A stretch of 39,991 nt of DNA from an uncultured Gammaproteobacteria bacterium (GTDB taxonomy: Bacteria > Pseudomonadota > Gammaproteobacteria > Xanthomonadales > Xanthomonadaceae): assembly GCA_946885735.1 (NCBI GenBank), contig CAMPGW010000016.1, forward strand, positions 1 through 39,991, read 5' to 3'. Below are positions 15,719-24,721 of the stretch, one piece after another; positions within the stretch are counted from its first letter, which is position 1; the number at the start of each line of letters is the position of its first letter. Position numbers and translations under genes: made by a program. The notes under the pieces are model-generated. The model worked only from the letters and a program-made list of their open reading frames with translations. It was not told the origin of the DNA and made no database searches.

Positions 15719-17514
15719 GCGCTTGTCTCGGCAGCAGGCCGCTGCTGCTGCAGCCGCCACATCGCCGCATAGTGGCCGCCGAGCGCGAGCAATTCGGCAT
15801 GCGTGCCGCGCTCGACGATGTTGCCGGCATCCATCACCAGGATCTGGTGCGCGTCCATCACCGTGGACAGGCGGTGGGCGATGATCAGCGTGGTGCGGCC
15901 GATGGCGATGCGGTCCAGTTCGGCCTGGATGGCCTTCTCGCTGGCCGAATCCAGGGCCGAGGTCGCCTCGTCGAAGATCAAGATGGCCGGGTTCTTCAGC
16001 AGGGCCCGGGCGATGGCGACGCGCTGCTTCTCGCCGCCCGACAGCTTCAGGCCGCGCTCGCCCACCGGGGTGTCGTAGCCGTCCGGCAGCGATTCGATGA
16101 AGCGGTGGATGTGCGCGGCCCGGGCGGCGTCCTCGACCTCCGCGTCGGTGGCCTCGGGGCGCCCGTAGCGGATGTTGTAGCGGATGCTGTCGTTGAACAG
16201 CACGGTGTCCTGCGGGACGATGCCGATGGCCGCACGCACGCTGTCCTGGTGCAGGTCGCGGATGTCCCTGCCGTCGATGCGGATAGCGCCGCCGGAGATG
16301 TCGTAGAAGCGGTACATCAAGCGGGCGAGGGTGGACTTGCCGCTGCCCGAATGGCCGACCACGGCGACGCGATGCCCCGGCGGTACCTCGAAATCGATGC
16401 CGTGCAGGATTTCGCGCCGCGGGTCGTAGCCGAAGCGCACGGCCTCGAAACTCACCCGCGGCTGCGTCGCGTGCAGCCGCCCGGCGCCGTCGCGGTCGAC
16501 GACCTCCTGGGTTTCGTCGAGCAGGCCCCATAGACGCTCGATGTTCGTCAGCGCCTGTTTCACTTCGCGGTACATCATGCCCAGGTAGTTGAGCGGCATC
16601 GCCATCTGCAGCAGGTAGGCATTCACCAGCACCAGGTCGCCGACGCTCAGGCCGCCGTTGACGACGCCATCCGCGGCCTTGCCCATCAACACCGTGACCC
16701 CGACCGCGATGATCGCCGCCTGGCCGACGTTGAGCACGGCGAGGGTCTTGTAACTCTTGACGTTGGCTTCTTCCATCCGCCGCAACGAGGCGTCGTAACG
16801 CTGCGCCTCGTGCTCCTCGTTGTTGAAGTACTTCACCGTCTCGTAGTTGAGCAGGGAGTCCACCGCGCTGGCGCTGGCGGCGGTGTCGGCCTCCACCGAG
16901 GCGCGGTAGTAGCGCGTGCGCCATTCGGTGACGCGCACGGTCCATGCCACGTAGCCGACCAGCACGGCGATGGTGATCGCCGCGAACCAGCCGTCGTACA
17001 GGTAGACCAGCACGCCGGTCACCAGCACGATCTCGATCAGGGTCGGAATGATGGTGTACAGCGTCCAGTCCAGCAAGTCGGAGATCGCGCTGCCACCACG
17101 CTCGACGTCGCGGGTCACGCCGCCGGTCTGGCGATTGAGGTGGAAGCGAAGCGACAGTGAATGCAGGTGGCGGAACACCGACAGCATGACCAGCCGCGAG
17201 GACCGCGCCATGACCCGCGCGAACACGATCTGCCGCATCTCGGTGAACACGCGCTCGGACAGGCGCGCGGCGCCGTAGCCGATGAGCAACGCGACCGGGA
17301 TCACCGCCAGGCTGGGCTTCATGCCCAGCGTGTCCACCAGCTGCTTGAGCAACATGGGCACGGCGAGCCCGGCGACCTTGGCCACCAGCAGGCAGGACAT
17401 GGCGATGGCGATGCGGCCGGTGTAGGGCTTGAGGAATGGCAGCAGGCGGGCGATCACCCGCGCCGACGTGCCTTCGGCCGGCACGACGGTCGATTCGGTG
17501 GCTTGGGCGGACAT
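15715..17514 (-). CDS. Atm1/ABCB7-type ABC exporter (fused permease and ATPase)
   Basis: A 599-residue half-transporter. The six-helix membrane domain spans about 20-325 and carries the Atm1-type segment NYETVKYFNNEEHEAQRYD (223-241) and RQTGGVTRDVERG (128-140). The nucleotide-binding domain has Walker A GHSGSGKST (387-395), the signature LSGGEKQR (491-498), Walker B ILIFDE (511-516) and H-loop His546. Relatives export glutathione-linked sulfur, metal or persulfide species, serving metal tolerance or Fe-S homeostasis. The start ATG 17514 gives the usual length; longer in-frame extensions upstream are low-complexity and rejected. It is divergent from the amidohydrolase gene. Confidence 0.93.
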   Translation of the reverse strand: MSAQATESTVVPAEGTSARVIARLLPFLKPYTGRIAIAMSCLLVAKVAGLAVPMLLKQLVDTLGMKPSLAVIPVALLIGYGAARLSERVFTEMRQIVFARVMARSSRLVMLSVFRHLHSLSLRFHLNRQTGGVTRDVERGGSAISDLLDWTLYTIIPTLIEIVLVTGVLVYLYDGWFAAITIAVLVGYVAWTVRVTEWRTRYYRASVEADTAASASAVDSLLNYETVKYFNNEEHEAQRYDASLRRMEEANVKSYKTLAVLNVGQAAIIAVGVTVLMGKAADGVVNGGLSVGDLVLVNAYLLQMAMPLNYLGMMYREVKQALTNIERLWGLLDETQEVVDRDGAGRLHATQPRVSFEAVRFGYDPRREILHGIDFEVPPGHRVAVVGHSGSGKSTLARLMYRFYDISGGAIRIDGRDIRDLHQDSVRAAIGIVPQDTVLFNDSIRYNIRYGRPEATDAEVEDAARAAHIHRFIESLPDGYDTPVGERGLKLSGGEKQRVAIARALLKNPAILIFDEATSALDSASEKAIQAELDRIAIGRTTLIIAHRLSTVMDAHQILVMDAGNIVERGTHAELLALGGHYAAMWRLQQQRPAAETSA

Positions 17515-17574
17515 GGGCCAAGCATGGGCATGCCGGCAGGCCGATTCAACCCTCGGAAGAAGGCGGGCGAATGA

Positions 17575-17580
17575 TATTCT
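17575..17580 (+). promoter_or_regulatory. Candidate -10 element for the amidohydrolase-Bcr operon
   Basis: TATTCT in the context ATGATATTCT stands in the divergent gap between the ABC exporter and amidohydrolase genes. It predicts transcription from about 17587, after the GTG at 17584 but before the GTG at 17611, and so favours the later start. No clear -35 is seen. Confidence 0.35.
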
Positions 17581-17610
17581 CGCGTGCCCGCAATCCGGCG
17601 CCCGAACCGC

Positions 17611-18939
17611 GTGACAGCGACCCTCACCAGCCTGTGCCCGAGGCTTGGCCCAGCTTGGATCCTGCTTGTGACCCTGCTGGTCGGCTGCGCGGGCGCGCCC
17701 CGGCAGCCAGCGGCCGTGCACGACCTCCTGATCGACGATGTCACCGTGGTCGACGTGGCCAGCGGCGCCCTGCTCGCGCACCGCCGGGTGCTGATCGACG
17801 GAGAATCGATCACCGCCGTGCTCGAGCGGCACGGTCCGCCGCCGCGCGCGAGGGTGCGGCTGGACGGGCGCGGCCGATTCCTGTTGCCCGGCTTGTGGGA
17901 CATGCACGTGCACGCTCTCTGGAGCGGCGAGGCGCGGCGACACTTCCTGCCTGCATTCGTCCGGATGGGCGTCGTCGGCATCCGCGACATGGGCGGCGAC
18001 TTCGGCGTCCTGGCCGAGGCGCGCGCCGACCTGGCCGGGGGCGCGCCGCTGCCGCGCATCGTCGCCGCCGGCCAGGTGCTCGACGGGCCCGAGCCGATCC
18101 AGGCTGAGATCTCCGTCGGCGCGCAGGATGCCGAGGCTGCGCGCCAGCGCGTGCGCGAGCTCAAGGACAAGGGCGCCGACTTCATCAAGGTGTACACGCT
18201 CTTGCCGCGCGATGCCTATTTCGCCGCGGTCGAGGAGGCCAGGAGTCTGGGCTTGCCGGTGGCGGGGCACGTGCCGGCCGATGTCGGCGTGGTCGAGGCG
18301 GCGGCGGCCGGACAACGCAGCATCGAACACCTGCGTGACGAGATCGAACCGTTCTGCACCCTGGCGGCTTCCGCCGAGTGCCTGGAAATCCTCCGGAAAC
18401 TACGCCAGTACGACGCCTGGCAGGTTCCGACGCTGGTCGCGTTGCATGCCAAGGCCACGCTCGACGATCCGGCACGCAGGGCCGATCCCAGGCTGGCGTC
18501 GCTGCCAGCATCGCTCGCCGAGGAATGGCGCGGCGCGATCGCGAGCAAGGCGCGTCGACCCGCGGGCTACTTCGAGGACAAGCGTCGGCGATTCGACGGC
18601 GAACTGGCGCTGGTGCTCGCGATCGCGCGCGAGGGCGTCGGCCTGCTCGCCGGCAGTGATGCAGGCGTGGCCTTCGCCTATCCCGGCGATGGCCTGCACG
18701 AGGAACTGGCCCTGATGGTGCGGGCCGGGCTCAGCCCCCGCGAAGCACTGGCCACCGCGACCCTGGGGCCGGCGCGATTCCTCGGACGCGCCGATCGCGC
18801 GGGGTCCGTGCAGGCTGGGCATGACGCGGACCTGTTGCTGCTGTCCGCCGACCCCTTGCGCGACATCGCCGCGACCCGTCGGATCGAGGCCGTCGTGCTG
18901 CGCGGCAAACTCCTGCACGAAAAAGACCCGGCGCCATGA
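17611..18939 (+). CDS. Amidohydrolase family lipoprotein
   Basis: About 442 residues from GTG 17611. A lipoprotein signal ends in the lipobox LLVG-C (WILLVTLLVGCAGAP), so the mature protein is probably membrane-anchored on the periplasmic side. The metal-dependent hydrolase fold follows: LIDDVTVVDVASG, then GLWDMHVH (HxH metal ligands), FIKVYTLLPRDAY with the position of the bridging lysine, VAGHVPA, RSIEHLRDE, and the Asp motif LAGSDAGVAFAYPGDGLHEEL. It ends GSVQAGHDADLLLLSADPL, typical of imidazolonepropionase/prolidase-like amidohydrolases. The substrate is unknown; dipeptides or cyclic amides are possible. A GTG at 17584 would extend it by nine residues. Its TGA overlaps the ATG of the Bcr/CflA gene. 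Confidence 0.85.
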   Translation: MTATLTSLCPRLGPAWILLVTLLVGCAGAPRQPAAVHDLLIDDVTVVDVASGALLAHRRVLIDGESITAVLERHGPPPRARVRLDGRGRFLLPGLWDMHVHALWSGEARRHFLPAFVRMGVVGIRDMGGDFGVLAEARADLAGGAPLPRIVAAGQVLDGPEPIQAEISVGAQDAEAARQRVRELKDKGADFIKVYTLLPRDAYFAAVEEARSLGLPVAGHVPADVGVVEAAAAGQRSIEHLRDEIEPFCTLAASAECLEILRKLRQYDAWQVPTLVALHAKATLDDPARRADPRLASLPASLAEEWRGAIASKARRPAGYFEDKRRRFDGELALVLAIAREGVGLLAGSDAGVAFAYPGDGLHEELALMVRAGLSPREALATATLGPARFLGRADRAGSVQAGHDADLLLLSADPLRDIAATRRIEAVVLRGKLLHEKDPAP

Positions 18940-20192
18940 TCTCCCACCTCAACATCTCCCGCGCCCGCCTGGCGATGATCCTGGGCGCGCTGGCCATGCT
19001 CGGCCCGTTCTCGATCGACACCATCTTCCCTGCCTTCGCGGTGATGGAGCGCGAACTGGGCGTGGGCAGGCTCGCGATGCAGCAGACCATCAGCGTGTAC
19101 CTGCTCGGCTATGCGGGGATGTCGCTGGTGCATGGGCCGCTGTCGGACGCGCTCGGGCGGCGGCCGGTGATCCTGTGGGGCATCGCGATCTTCGCGCTGG
19201 CCTCGGTCGGCTGTGCATTGGCGGAATCGCTGCCGGTGCTGCTGGGCTTCCGCGCGCTGCAGGGATTGTCGGCGGGCGTCGGCCTGATCGTCGGCCGCGC
19301 CGTGGTGCGCGATGCACTCCAGGGCGACGACGCGCAGCGGCTGATGAGCCACATCTCGATGATCTTCGGCATCGCGCCGGCGATCGCGCCGATCATCGGC
19401 GGCTGGATCCTGGGCTGGAGCAACTGGCAGGCGATCTTCTGGTTCCTGACCGCGTTCGCGCTGTTGCTGATGGCGTCGACCGCGGTGGGGCTGCCGGAAA
19501 GCCACCCGGCCGATGCGCGCATGCCGATGAACGTGCGCGCGATGGCCTCGGCCTATCGCGGCATCCTTTCGAGCGGGCGCTTCCGCCTGCTGGCGCTGGC
19601 GGGCACGGCGAACTTTGGCGCGCTCTTCCTCTACATCACCTCGGCACCGGCCTTCGTGCTCGACATCCTCGGGCTCAACGAACAGCAGTTCGGCTGGTTC
19701 TTCGCGCCCACCATCGGCGGCATGGTGCTGGGCGCCTATATCAGCGGGCGCAGTGCCGGGCGGGTGACGGGCGTGCGGCTTGCCAACACCGGGTTCCTGT
19801 TCTGCGGCCTCTCGGCTGCCTTCAACATCGCCTACAACCTCTACGTCGGCGACGGCCAGCAACAGCTGCCGTGGGCCGTGCTGCCGACGGTGCTCAGCGC
19901 CTTCGGCATCGCCCTGGTGTTCCCGATCCTGACCATCGCCATCCTGGACATGTACCCGACGATGCGCGGCACGGCCTCGTCCATGCAGGCCTTCGTCGGC
20001 CTGCTGTCGAACGCGCTGATCGCCGGCCTGCTGTCGCCGGCCCTGAGCGACTCGCCGATGCAGCTGGCGGTCGGCGCGGCTTGCTTCAGCGCCGTGGCCT
20101 GGGGCATGTGGCGCTGGTACCTGGCGCACTGCGACCGCTTTCCGGAGCCGAGCGCCAATGCGGCGGCGCTCGAGCCTACGGACGAGATGTAG
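18936..20192 (+). CDS. Bcr/CflA family multidrug efflux MFS transporter
   Basis: A 418-residue, 12-helix major facilitator protein. Helix 1 (MILGALAMLGPFSIDTIFPA) contains the Bcr-type acidic residue, and the A-motif GPLSDALGRRPVILWG lies between helices 2 and 3. The C motif region reads FGIAPAIAPIIGGWILGW, typical of drug/H+ antiporters of the Bcr/CflA branch. It presumably exports a hydrophobic compound or small peptide, energised by the proton gradient. It is translationally coupled to the amidohydrolase (ATGA overlap at 18936-18939), so product release and export may be linked. The 3' end overlaps the convergent permease gene by 17 bases. Confidence 0.92.
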   Translation: MISHLNISRARLAMILGALAMLGPFSIDTIFPAFAVMERELGVGRLAMQQTISVYLLGYAGMSLVHGPLSDALGRRPVILWGIAIFALASVGCALAESLPVLLGFRALQGLSAGVGLIVGRAVVRDALQGDDAQRLMSHISMIFGIAPAIAPIIGGWILGWSNWQAIFWFLTAFALLLMASTAVGLPESHPADARMPMNVRAMASAYRGILSSGRFRLLALAGTANFGALFLYITSAPAFVLDILGLNEQQFGWFFAPTIGGMVLGAYISGRSAGRVTGVRLANTGFLFCGLSAAFNIAYNLYVGDGQQQLPWAVLPTVLSAFGIALVFPILTIAILDMYPTMRGTASSMQAFVGLLSNALIAGLLSPALSDSPMQLAVGAACFSAVAWGMWRWYLAHCDRFPEPSANAAALEPTDEM

Positions 20193-21471
20193 CGACGATG
20201 CTCCCGCGCTGCAGCAGGTAGACCGGGAGCCCGCACAGCAGCAGCACGCCGCCCCAGGCCAGGGATTCCAGGCCGGTGCCGATCAGCGCCCACAGGCTGT
20301 AGGCGAAGGCGCCGATTGCGACCAGGCGCGGCGCCAGGCCCGCCTGCGGGTTGAGCCGCCACCAGGCCACCGCGGTCATCGCGTAGGGCAGCAGCGCGGC
20401 GGCGGTCGAAAGCAGGATCGAGTACTGGAACAGGCCGACCAGGCTGCGCGTGTAGTTGGCCGCCACCAGGGCGGTGGCCAGGCCCGAACTCAGCAGCAGG
20501 CCGATCCATGGCGTACCGCGCGCATCGAGGGCCGCGAAGGCGCGCGGGAACAATCCGTCGCGCGCGGCCGAGAGCGGCGTCTGCGCCTGCAGCAGCACCC
20601 AGCCGTTGAGCGCGCCGAACACCGACACCGCGGCCAGCACGCCGACCGCGACGCCGGCCCAGCCACCCCACAGGCGCGAGGCGGCGTCCGCCATCGGCGC
20701 GCCGGACTTGGCGAGAACGTCGGCCGGCAACAGCCCCAGCACCACGGTGCAGGTGAGGATGGTGGCGCCGCCGGCGATCAGCATGCCGATGATGGTGGCG
20801 CGCGGCACGTTGCGCTCGGGATCGCGGATCGCCGCGCTCGGCACCGTCGCCGCTTCCAGGCCCAGGAAGGCCCACAGCGTCAGCGCCGCCACCGCGGTCG
20901 TCACCTGCAGCAGCGGCTGGCCGCTGGGATTGAAGGGCACGTAGTTGCCGCCCTGCACGTAGGCGAGGCCTAGCAGGCCGAACAGCACCAGCGGAAGCAG
21001 CTTGAGCAAGGTCGTGACCATCTGCAGGCGTCCCGCTTCACGCAGGCCAGCGAGGTTGACGGCCGTGCAGGTCCACAACGCGGCCATCGCGCACAGCGCG
21101 GCTCGCGCGGGCGTGGAAACCGCCTCGGGCCAGACCGCGCCCACGCTGCCGGCGAAGGCCACCGAAAGGGCGGCATTGCCGCTCCAGTTGCAGATCCAGT
21201 AACTCCAGGCGACCACGAAGGCCGGCAGGTCGCCGTGCGCCTGCCGCACGTAGGCGTAGGCGCCGCCGTTGGAGGTGATCGATCGTGCGAGCCAGGCGTA
21301 CACCAGCGCGAGCATCAGCGCGCCGCCGAGCGTCAGGCCCCAGCCCAGCAGGCTGGCCGCGCCATAGGGCGCGAGGGTTGCGGGCAGCAGGAACACGCCC
21401 GAGCCGATCATGCTGCCGACCACCAGGGCGATGGCGGTCCACAGGCCGAGGGGACGCGCGGCCGCGTTCAA
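20176..21471 (-). CDS. APC family amino acid permease (AdiC/YjeH-like)
   Basis: A 431-residue transporter with about 12 hydrophobic helices. The consensus APC helix 1 reads TAIALVVGSMIGSGVFLLPA at about 11-30. SNGGAYAYVRQAHGDLPAFV and the later LWAFLGLEAATVPSAAIRDP, with the family's conserved helix-6 region, follow. It would import an amino acid or a related amine; the substrate is not readable. The start is TTG at 21471, whose TTGA overlaps the TGA of the Rieske oxygenase gene, indicating translational coupling and a shared task. No ATG lies near the conserved N-terminus. Confidence 0.85.
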   Translation of the reverse strand: MNAAARPLGLWTAIALVVGSMIGSGVFLLPATLAPYGAASLLGWGLTLGGALMLALVYAWLARSITSNGGAYAYVRQAHGDLPAFVVAWSYWICNWSGNAALSVAFAGSVGAVWPEAVSTPARAALCAMAALWTCTAVNLAGLREAGRLQMVTTLLKLLPLVLFGLLGLAYVQGGNYVPFNPSGQPLLQVTTAVAALTLWAFLGLEAATVPSAAIRDPERNVPRATIIGMLIAGGATILTCTVVLGLLPADVLAKSGAPMADAASRLWGGWAGVAVGVLAAVSVFGALNGWVLLQAQTPLSAARDGLFPRAFAALDARGTPWIGLLLSSGLATALVAANYTRSLVGLFQYSILLSTAAALLPYAMTAVAWWRLNPQAGLAPRLVAIGAFAYSLWALIGTGLESLAWGGVLLLCGLPVYLLQRGSIVATSRP

Positions 21472-22565
21472 GGCGAGGGCGCCGTGGCGGCGTCGGCGCG
21501 ATAGGCCTCGCGAAGCAGTTCCTGGAAATGGTGCACGGCGTTCTCCCGAAGCGGGTTCAGGCGTCCTGCCTCGTAGGATCCCGAGGCCAGGCCACGCTGG
21601 ACCTCCTCGCAGATGGTGACGTCCTCGATTTGCACCTCGTCGCTGAAGGCGAGGTCGGCGGCGCGGCGCGCGACCTCGTCGTCGCCTTCGCGCACGGCAT
21701 AGAAGAAATCGAACTCGACCACGCAACGGTCGGCGCCGAGCGGCAGCACGCGGTTGGTCTGCAGCCGGCCGGGCAGGATGTTGAGCATCGAGTTCGGGTA
21801 GAGGAAGTAGTACAGCGCCTCGCCACTGCCGTACAGGCCCGGCGCGCTTTCCAGCGGGCTGAACTGGAAGCTGTGCCAGCGCGCGCATTCGGTGACGTAG
21901 CTGCGGTAGTCCAGCAGCCTGTTGAGCCCGGGATGCACGTGCGGGACGTGGTAGCCCTCGAGGTAATTGTCGACGTACACCTTCCAGTTGCAGGCCACCT
22001 CGTAGCGCGAGCGGTGGTGGAAGCGGTAGCCGGACAGGTCGTTGGAAGCGCCGAGCCGTGCGTCGATGCCGGCGACGAACTCCTCGAACGCCGGGGCCTC
22101 GCCCAAGGCGACGAACACCAGGCCCTGCCACAGGTGCACGCGCAGTTCCGGCAGGCGGATGGCGGTCGGGTCGAAGTCCTGCGCGCCGGCCATCTCCGGG
22201 GCGCTGCGCAATACGCCATCCAGCCCGTAGGTCCAGCCGTGGTACTTGCAACGCAGCGACCTGGCGCCGAGGCCATCGCAGCGCGCCAGCGGGCCCGCGC
22301 GATGCCGGCAGACGTTGTGGAAGGCGCGGATCGTGTCGATGTCGCTGCGGACGACGATGATCGGCAAGCCGGCGATCTCCGTCACCAGGTGGTCGCCCAC
22401 GCCCTGCAGGCGGGTGACCTGGCCCACCAGCTGCCAGCTGCGCGCGAACACTGCGCGCGCGTCGAGCGCGACGCTTGCCGGGTCGGTGTAGTAGCGGGCG
22501 GGCAGGGCGCGCGCTTGCGCCAGGTCCTGCGTGGCCAGATCGTCGTTCGAAAGCAGGGTGGGCAT
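21468..22565 (-). CDS. Rieske non-heme iron oxygenase, alpha subunit (GbcA/choline monooxygenase-like)
   Basis: A 365-residue oxygenase. The Rieske [2Fe-2S] cluster ligands are Cys86 and His88 in CRHRAG and Cys106 and His109 in CKYHGW. The catalytic mononuclear iron site lies in NWKVYVDNYLEGYHVPHVHP (193-212), with His206 and His211. This spacing and the single-subunit length resemble glycine-betaine (GbcA), stachydrine and choline monooxygenases, which oxidise N-methyl groups of quaternary amines, more than classic ring dioxygenases. No ferredoxin reductase partner is encoded nearby, so electrons must come from elsewhere. It is coupled to an amino acid permease, which suggests uptake and demethylation or hydroxylation of one imported nitrogen compound. 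The exact substrate is inference. Confidence 0.88.
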   Translation of the reverse strand: MPTLLSNDDLATQDLAQARALPARYYTDPASVALDARAVFARSWQLVGQVTRLQGVGDHLVTEIAGLPIIVVRSDIDTIRAFHNVCRHRAGPLARCDGLGARSLRCKYHGWTYGLDGVLRSAPEMAGAQDFDPTAIRLPELRVHLWQGLVFVALGEAPAFEEFVAGIDARLGASNDLSGYRFHHRSRYEVACNWKVYVDNYLEGYHVPHVHPGLNRLLDYRSYVTECARWHSFQFSPLESAPGLYGSGEALYYFLYPNSMLNILPGRLQTNRVLPLGADRCVVEFDFFYAVREGDDEVARRAADLAFSDEVQIEDVTICEEVQRGLASGSYEAGRLNPLRENAVHHFQELLREAYRADAATAPSP

Positions 22566-22635
22566 GGGATACCGGGCGGCGTCGACCGCCCGAGTATCAG
22601 CCCTCCGGCCAGTTGCGGGAAGGGCGCTTCAGCCT

Positions 22636-22665
22636 ACGGGCGCGCCGGATTCCCGGCGCGCCCGT
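22636..22665 (-). terminator. Perfect 13-bp GC hairpin downstream of the M2 peptidase gene
   Basis: ACGGGCGCGCCGG (22636-22648) and CCGGCGCGCCCGT (22653-22665) form a 13-bp perfect stem with a 4-base loop, 12 bases past the peptidase stop. There is no U-run, so it is either a U-less terminator, an mRNA 3' stabiliser or a Rho-dependent pause site. It also separates the peptidase from the Rieske gene on the same strand. Confidence 0.5.
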
Positions 22666-22677
22666 GGAGTGCAACGA

Positions 22678-24627
22678 TCAGCCGGCGTCCCAGCCGCAGG
22701 CCTTGCCCTTGTTCTGCTCTTCCAGCCAGCCCTTGAGCGGCGCGAAGTACTCCAGCACCGCCGAGCCGTCGAGCTGGTCGCTGCCGGTCAGCTCCTTAAG
22801 CGAGGCCGTCCACGGCTGGCTGGCGCCGCGCTGCAGCAGCGTCCAGTACAGCTTGCCCGCGGCCGGATTGTTGGCGAACGAGCACTGGTACAGCGGACCC
22901 TCGAAGCCGGCCGCGTCGCAAAGCGACTTGTAGAACTGGAACTGCAGGATGCGCGCCAGGAAGTAGCGCGTGTACGGCGTGTTGCCCGGCACGTGGTACT
23001 TGGCGCCGGCGTCGAAGAACTCCTCGCCGCGCGGCGTGGCCGGGGCGACGCCCTGGTACTTCGCCTTCAGGTCCCACCAGGCCTGGTTGTACTGGTCCGG
23101 CTTGATCGAACCGTCGAACACGCCCCAGCGCCAGCGGTCGATCATCAGGCCGAAGGGCAGGAATGCCACGCCGCTCAAGGCCTTCTGCATCTGGCCGTTG
23201 ATCACCGCCTTGTCGCTGACCTCGGGGTTCTCGACCAGGCCCAGGCCCTTGAGGTAATCCGGCGTCATGGACAGCACGATGGTGTCGCCGATGGCCTCGT
23301 GGAAGCCGTCATTGGCGCCGTTCTGGAAGATCGGCGGCAGGTCCTTGTAGGCCAGGTAGTAATAGACGTGGCCGAGCTCGTGGTAGATTGTCTCGTAGCT
23401 GTCGTAGTCGGGCTTGATGCACATCTTGATGCGCACGTCGCTGCCGTCCGGCGTCATCGGCCAGGCGCTGGCGTGGCAGACCACGTCACGGTCGCGCGGC
23501 TGGATGAACTGCGACTTCTCCCAGAACGAGGCCGGCAGGCGCGGCATGCCGAGGCCGACGTAGAAGTCCTCGGCTTCCTTCACCATGTGCTTGGCCTGGG
23601 CGAGATCGGCGGCGCGGCCGAGCTCGATGCGCTGCTCGGCGCCCGGGTCCTTGCCGCCGTTGGCCTTGCGGAAGGCCGCCAGTTCGGCTTCGAAACGAGC
23701 ATCGCGCTGCTTCTTCAGCGCGCCGCCGATGTCCACCTGCTTGACGCCTTCATAGGGCTGCAGCAGCGGCCACAGGTTGCTCCAGTCCTGCTGCCAGAGG
23801 TTGCCGGTCAGGTGTGCCGGGATCATCCCGTCGACCTCGCCCTTGGCGCCGTACTTCTCCACCAGCTTGTTCTTGGTGTAGCACTGCAGCTGGTCGTAGA
23901 GCGGCTTGACCTGGCCCCACAGGCGGTCGGTCTCGGCCTGGAACTCGGCCGGCTTCATGTCGTAGCCGCTGCGCCAGAGTTCGCCGGTGTTGGCGAAGCC
24001 CTGGTCGCGCGCGCCCTCGTTGTTGAGTTCGACGAAACGCTGGTAGTCCGCGCGCATCGGGATCGAGATCGTGTGCCAGCCCCGCCAGGCCTCGAGCAGC
24101 TCCTCGTAGCTCTTGCCCTTGGTGTCGGCGAGGATGTCCTCGATCTTGCCGATGTCCATGCAGGTCGCGGCATTGTCCTTGTCCGGGCAGTACTTGCCGG
24201 CGCCGTAGTCGCCATTGAGCTTGGTGCCGATGCGGGTGAGCTCGGCCAGGCTGGCCGGGTCTTTCGGCGGCGGCACGGTGATGCCCAGCCGGAGCAGGCG
24301 CAGCGCACGCGCGGTGGCCGGTGACATCGGCTGGCCTTCGTAGGTCTGCGCCTGCGCGACGTAGCCGCCGAGCTTGGCGAGCGAACGCTCGTCGGCCTTG
24401 GACGAGACCAGCTGCGAGTCGCTGTTGATATAGGTCGAGGCCAGCCACTGCGCGGAGGTGATCTCGCGGTAGTCGGCGGCCATCTCGGCGTTGACGCGGG
24501 CGATGAACTGGTCGGCGGTTTCCTTCGCCGGCGCGGCGGCAGGCTTGGCCTGCGCATGCGACGGAGCGGCGACGGCGGCGAGGCCGACGGCCACGGCGAG
24601 GGAGAGGAGGGCACGCTGGAATGTCAC
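22678..24627 (-). CDS. M2 family peptidyl-dipeptidase (bacterial angiotensin-converting-enzyme homologue)
   Basis: A 649-residue zinc peptidase with a signal peptide at residues 1-26 (cleavage near PSHAQA), hence periplasmic or secreted. The zinc site is His416-Glu417-x-x-His420 in HELGHVYYYLAYKDLPPIF, with the third ligand Glu in GFHEAIGD about 24 residues later, as in ACE. Other ACE-like segments include YETIYHELGH, GLMIDRWRWGVF and the C-terminal SPHA-like tract replaced by LEEQNKGKACG. Bacterial homologues such as the Xanthomonas enzyme remove C-terminal dipeptides from oligopeptides. The gene appears monocistronic. Confidence 0.95.
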   Translation of the reverse strand: MTFQRALLSLAVAVGLAAVAAPSHAQAKPAAAPAKETADQFIARVNAEMAADYREITSAQWLASTYINSDSQLVSSKADERSLAKLGGYVAQAQTYEGQPMSPATARALRLLRLGITVPPPKDPASLAELTRIGTKLNGDYGAGKYCPDKDNAATCMDIGKIEDILADTKGKSYEELLEAWRGWHTISIPMRADYQRFVELNNEGARDQGFANTGELWRSGYDMKPAEFQAETDRLWGQVKPLYDQLQCYTKNKLVEKYGAKGEVDGMIPAHLTGNLWQQDWSNLWPLLQPYEGVKQVDIGGALKKQRDARFEAELAAFRKANGGKDPGAEQRIELGRAADLAQAKHMVKEAEDFYVGLGMPRLPASFWEKSQFIQPRDRDVVCHASAWPMTPDGSDVRIKMCIKPDYDSYETIYHELGHVYYYLAYKDLPPIFQNGANDGFHEAIGDTIVLSMTPDYLKGLGLVENPEVSDKAVINGQMQKALSGVAFLPFGLMIDRWRWGVFDGSIKPDQYNQAWWDLKAKYQGVAPATPRGEEFFDAGAKYHVPGNTPYTRYFLARILQFQFYKSLCDAAGFEGPLYQCSFANNPAAGKLYWTLLQRGASQPWTASLKELTGSDQLDGSAVLEYFAPLKGWLEEQNKGKACGWDAG

Positions 24628-24721
24628 GGCAGGGGCTCCGGGTGTCGTTCTGGGAAGAGCGGCAGGCTAGACCGCCCTGCGCCGCTGGCGCAAGTGCGAG
24701 ACGATGTCGGTCGGGCTACGT

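Noticed and set aside
17515..18330. Extended N-terminus of the ABC exporter (272 residues)
   Set aside because: It lies antisense to the amidohydrolase gene and has no resemblance to a transporter; the usual length is obtained from ATG 17514.
21472..22251. Fusion of the permease frame upstream into the Rieske gene
   Set aside because: It is a shadow frame of the Rieske gene; the true start is TTG 21471 in the TTGA overlap.
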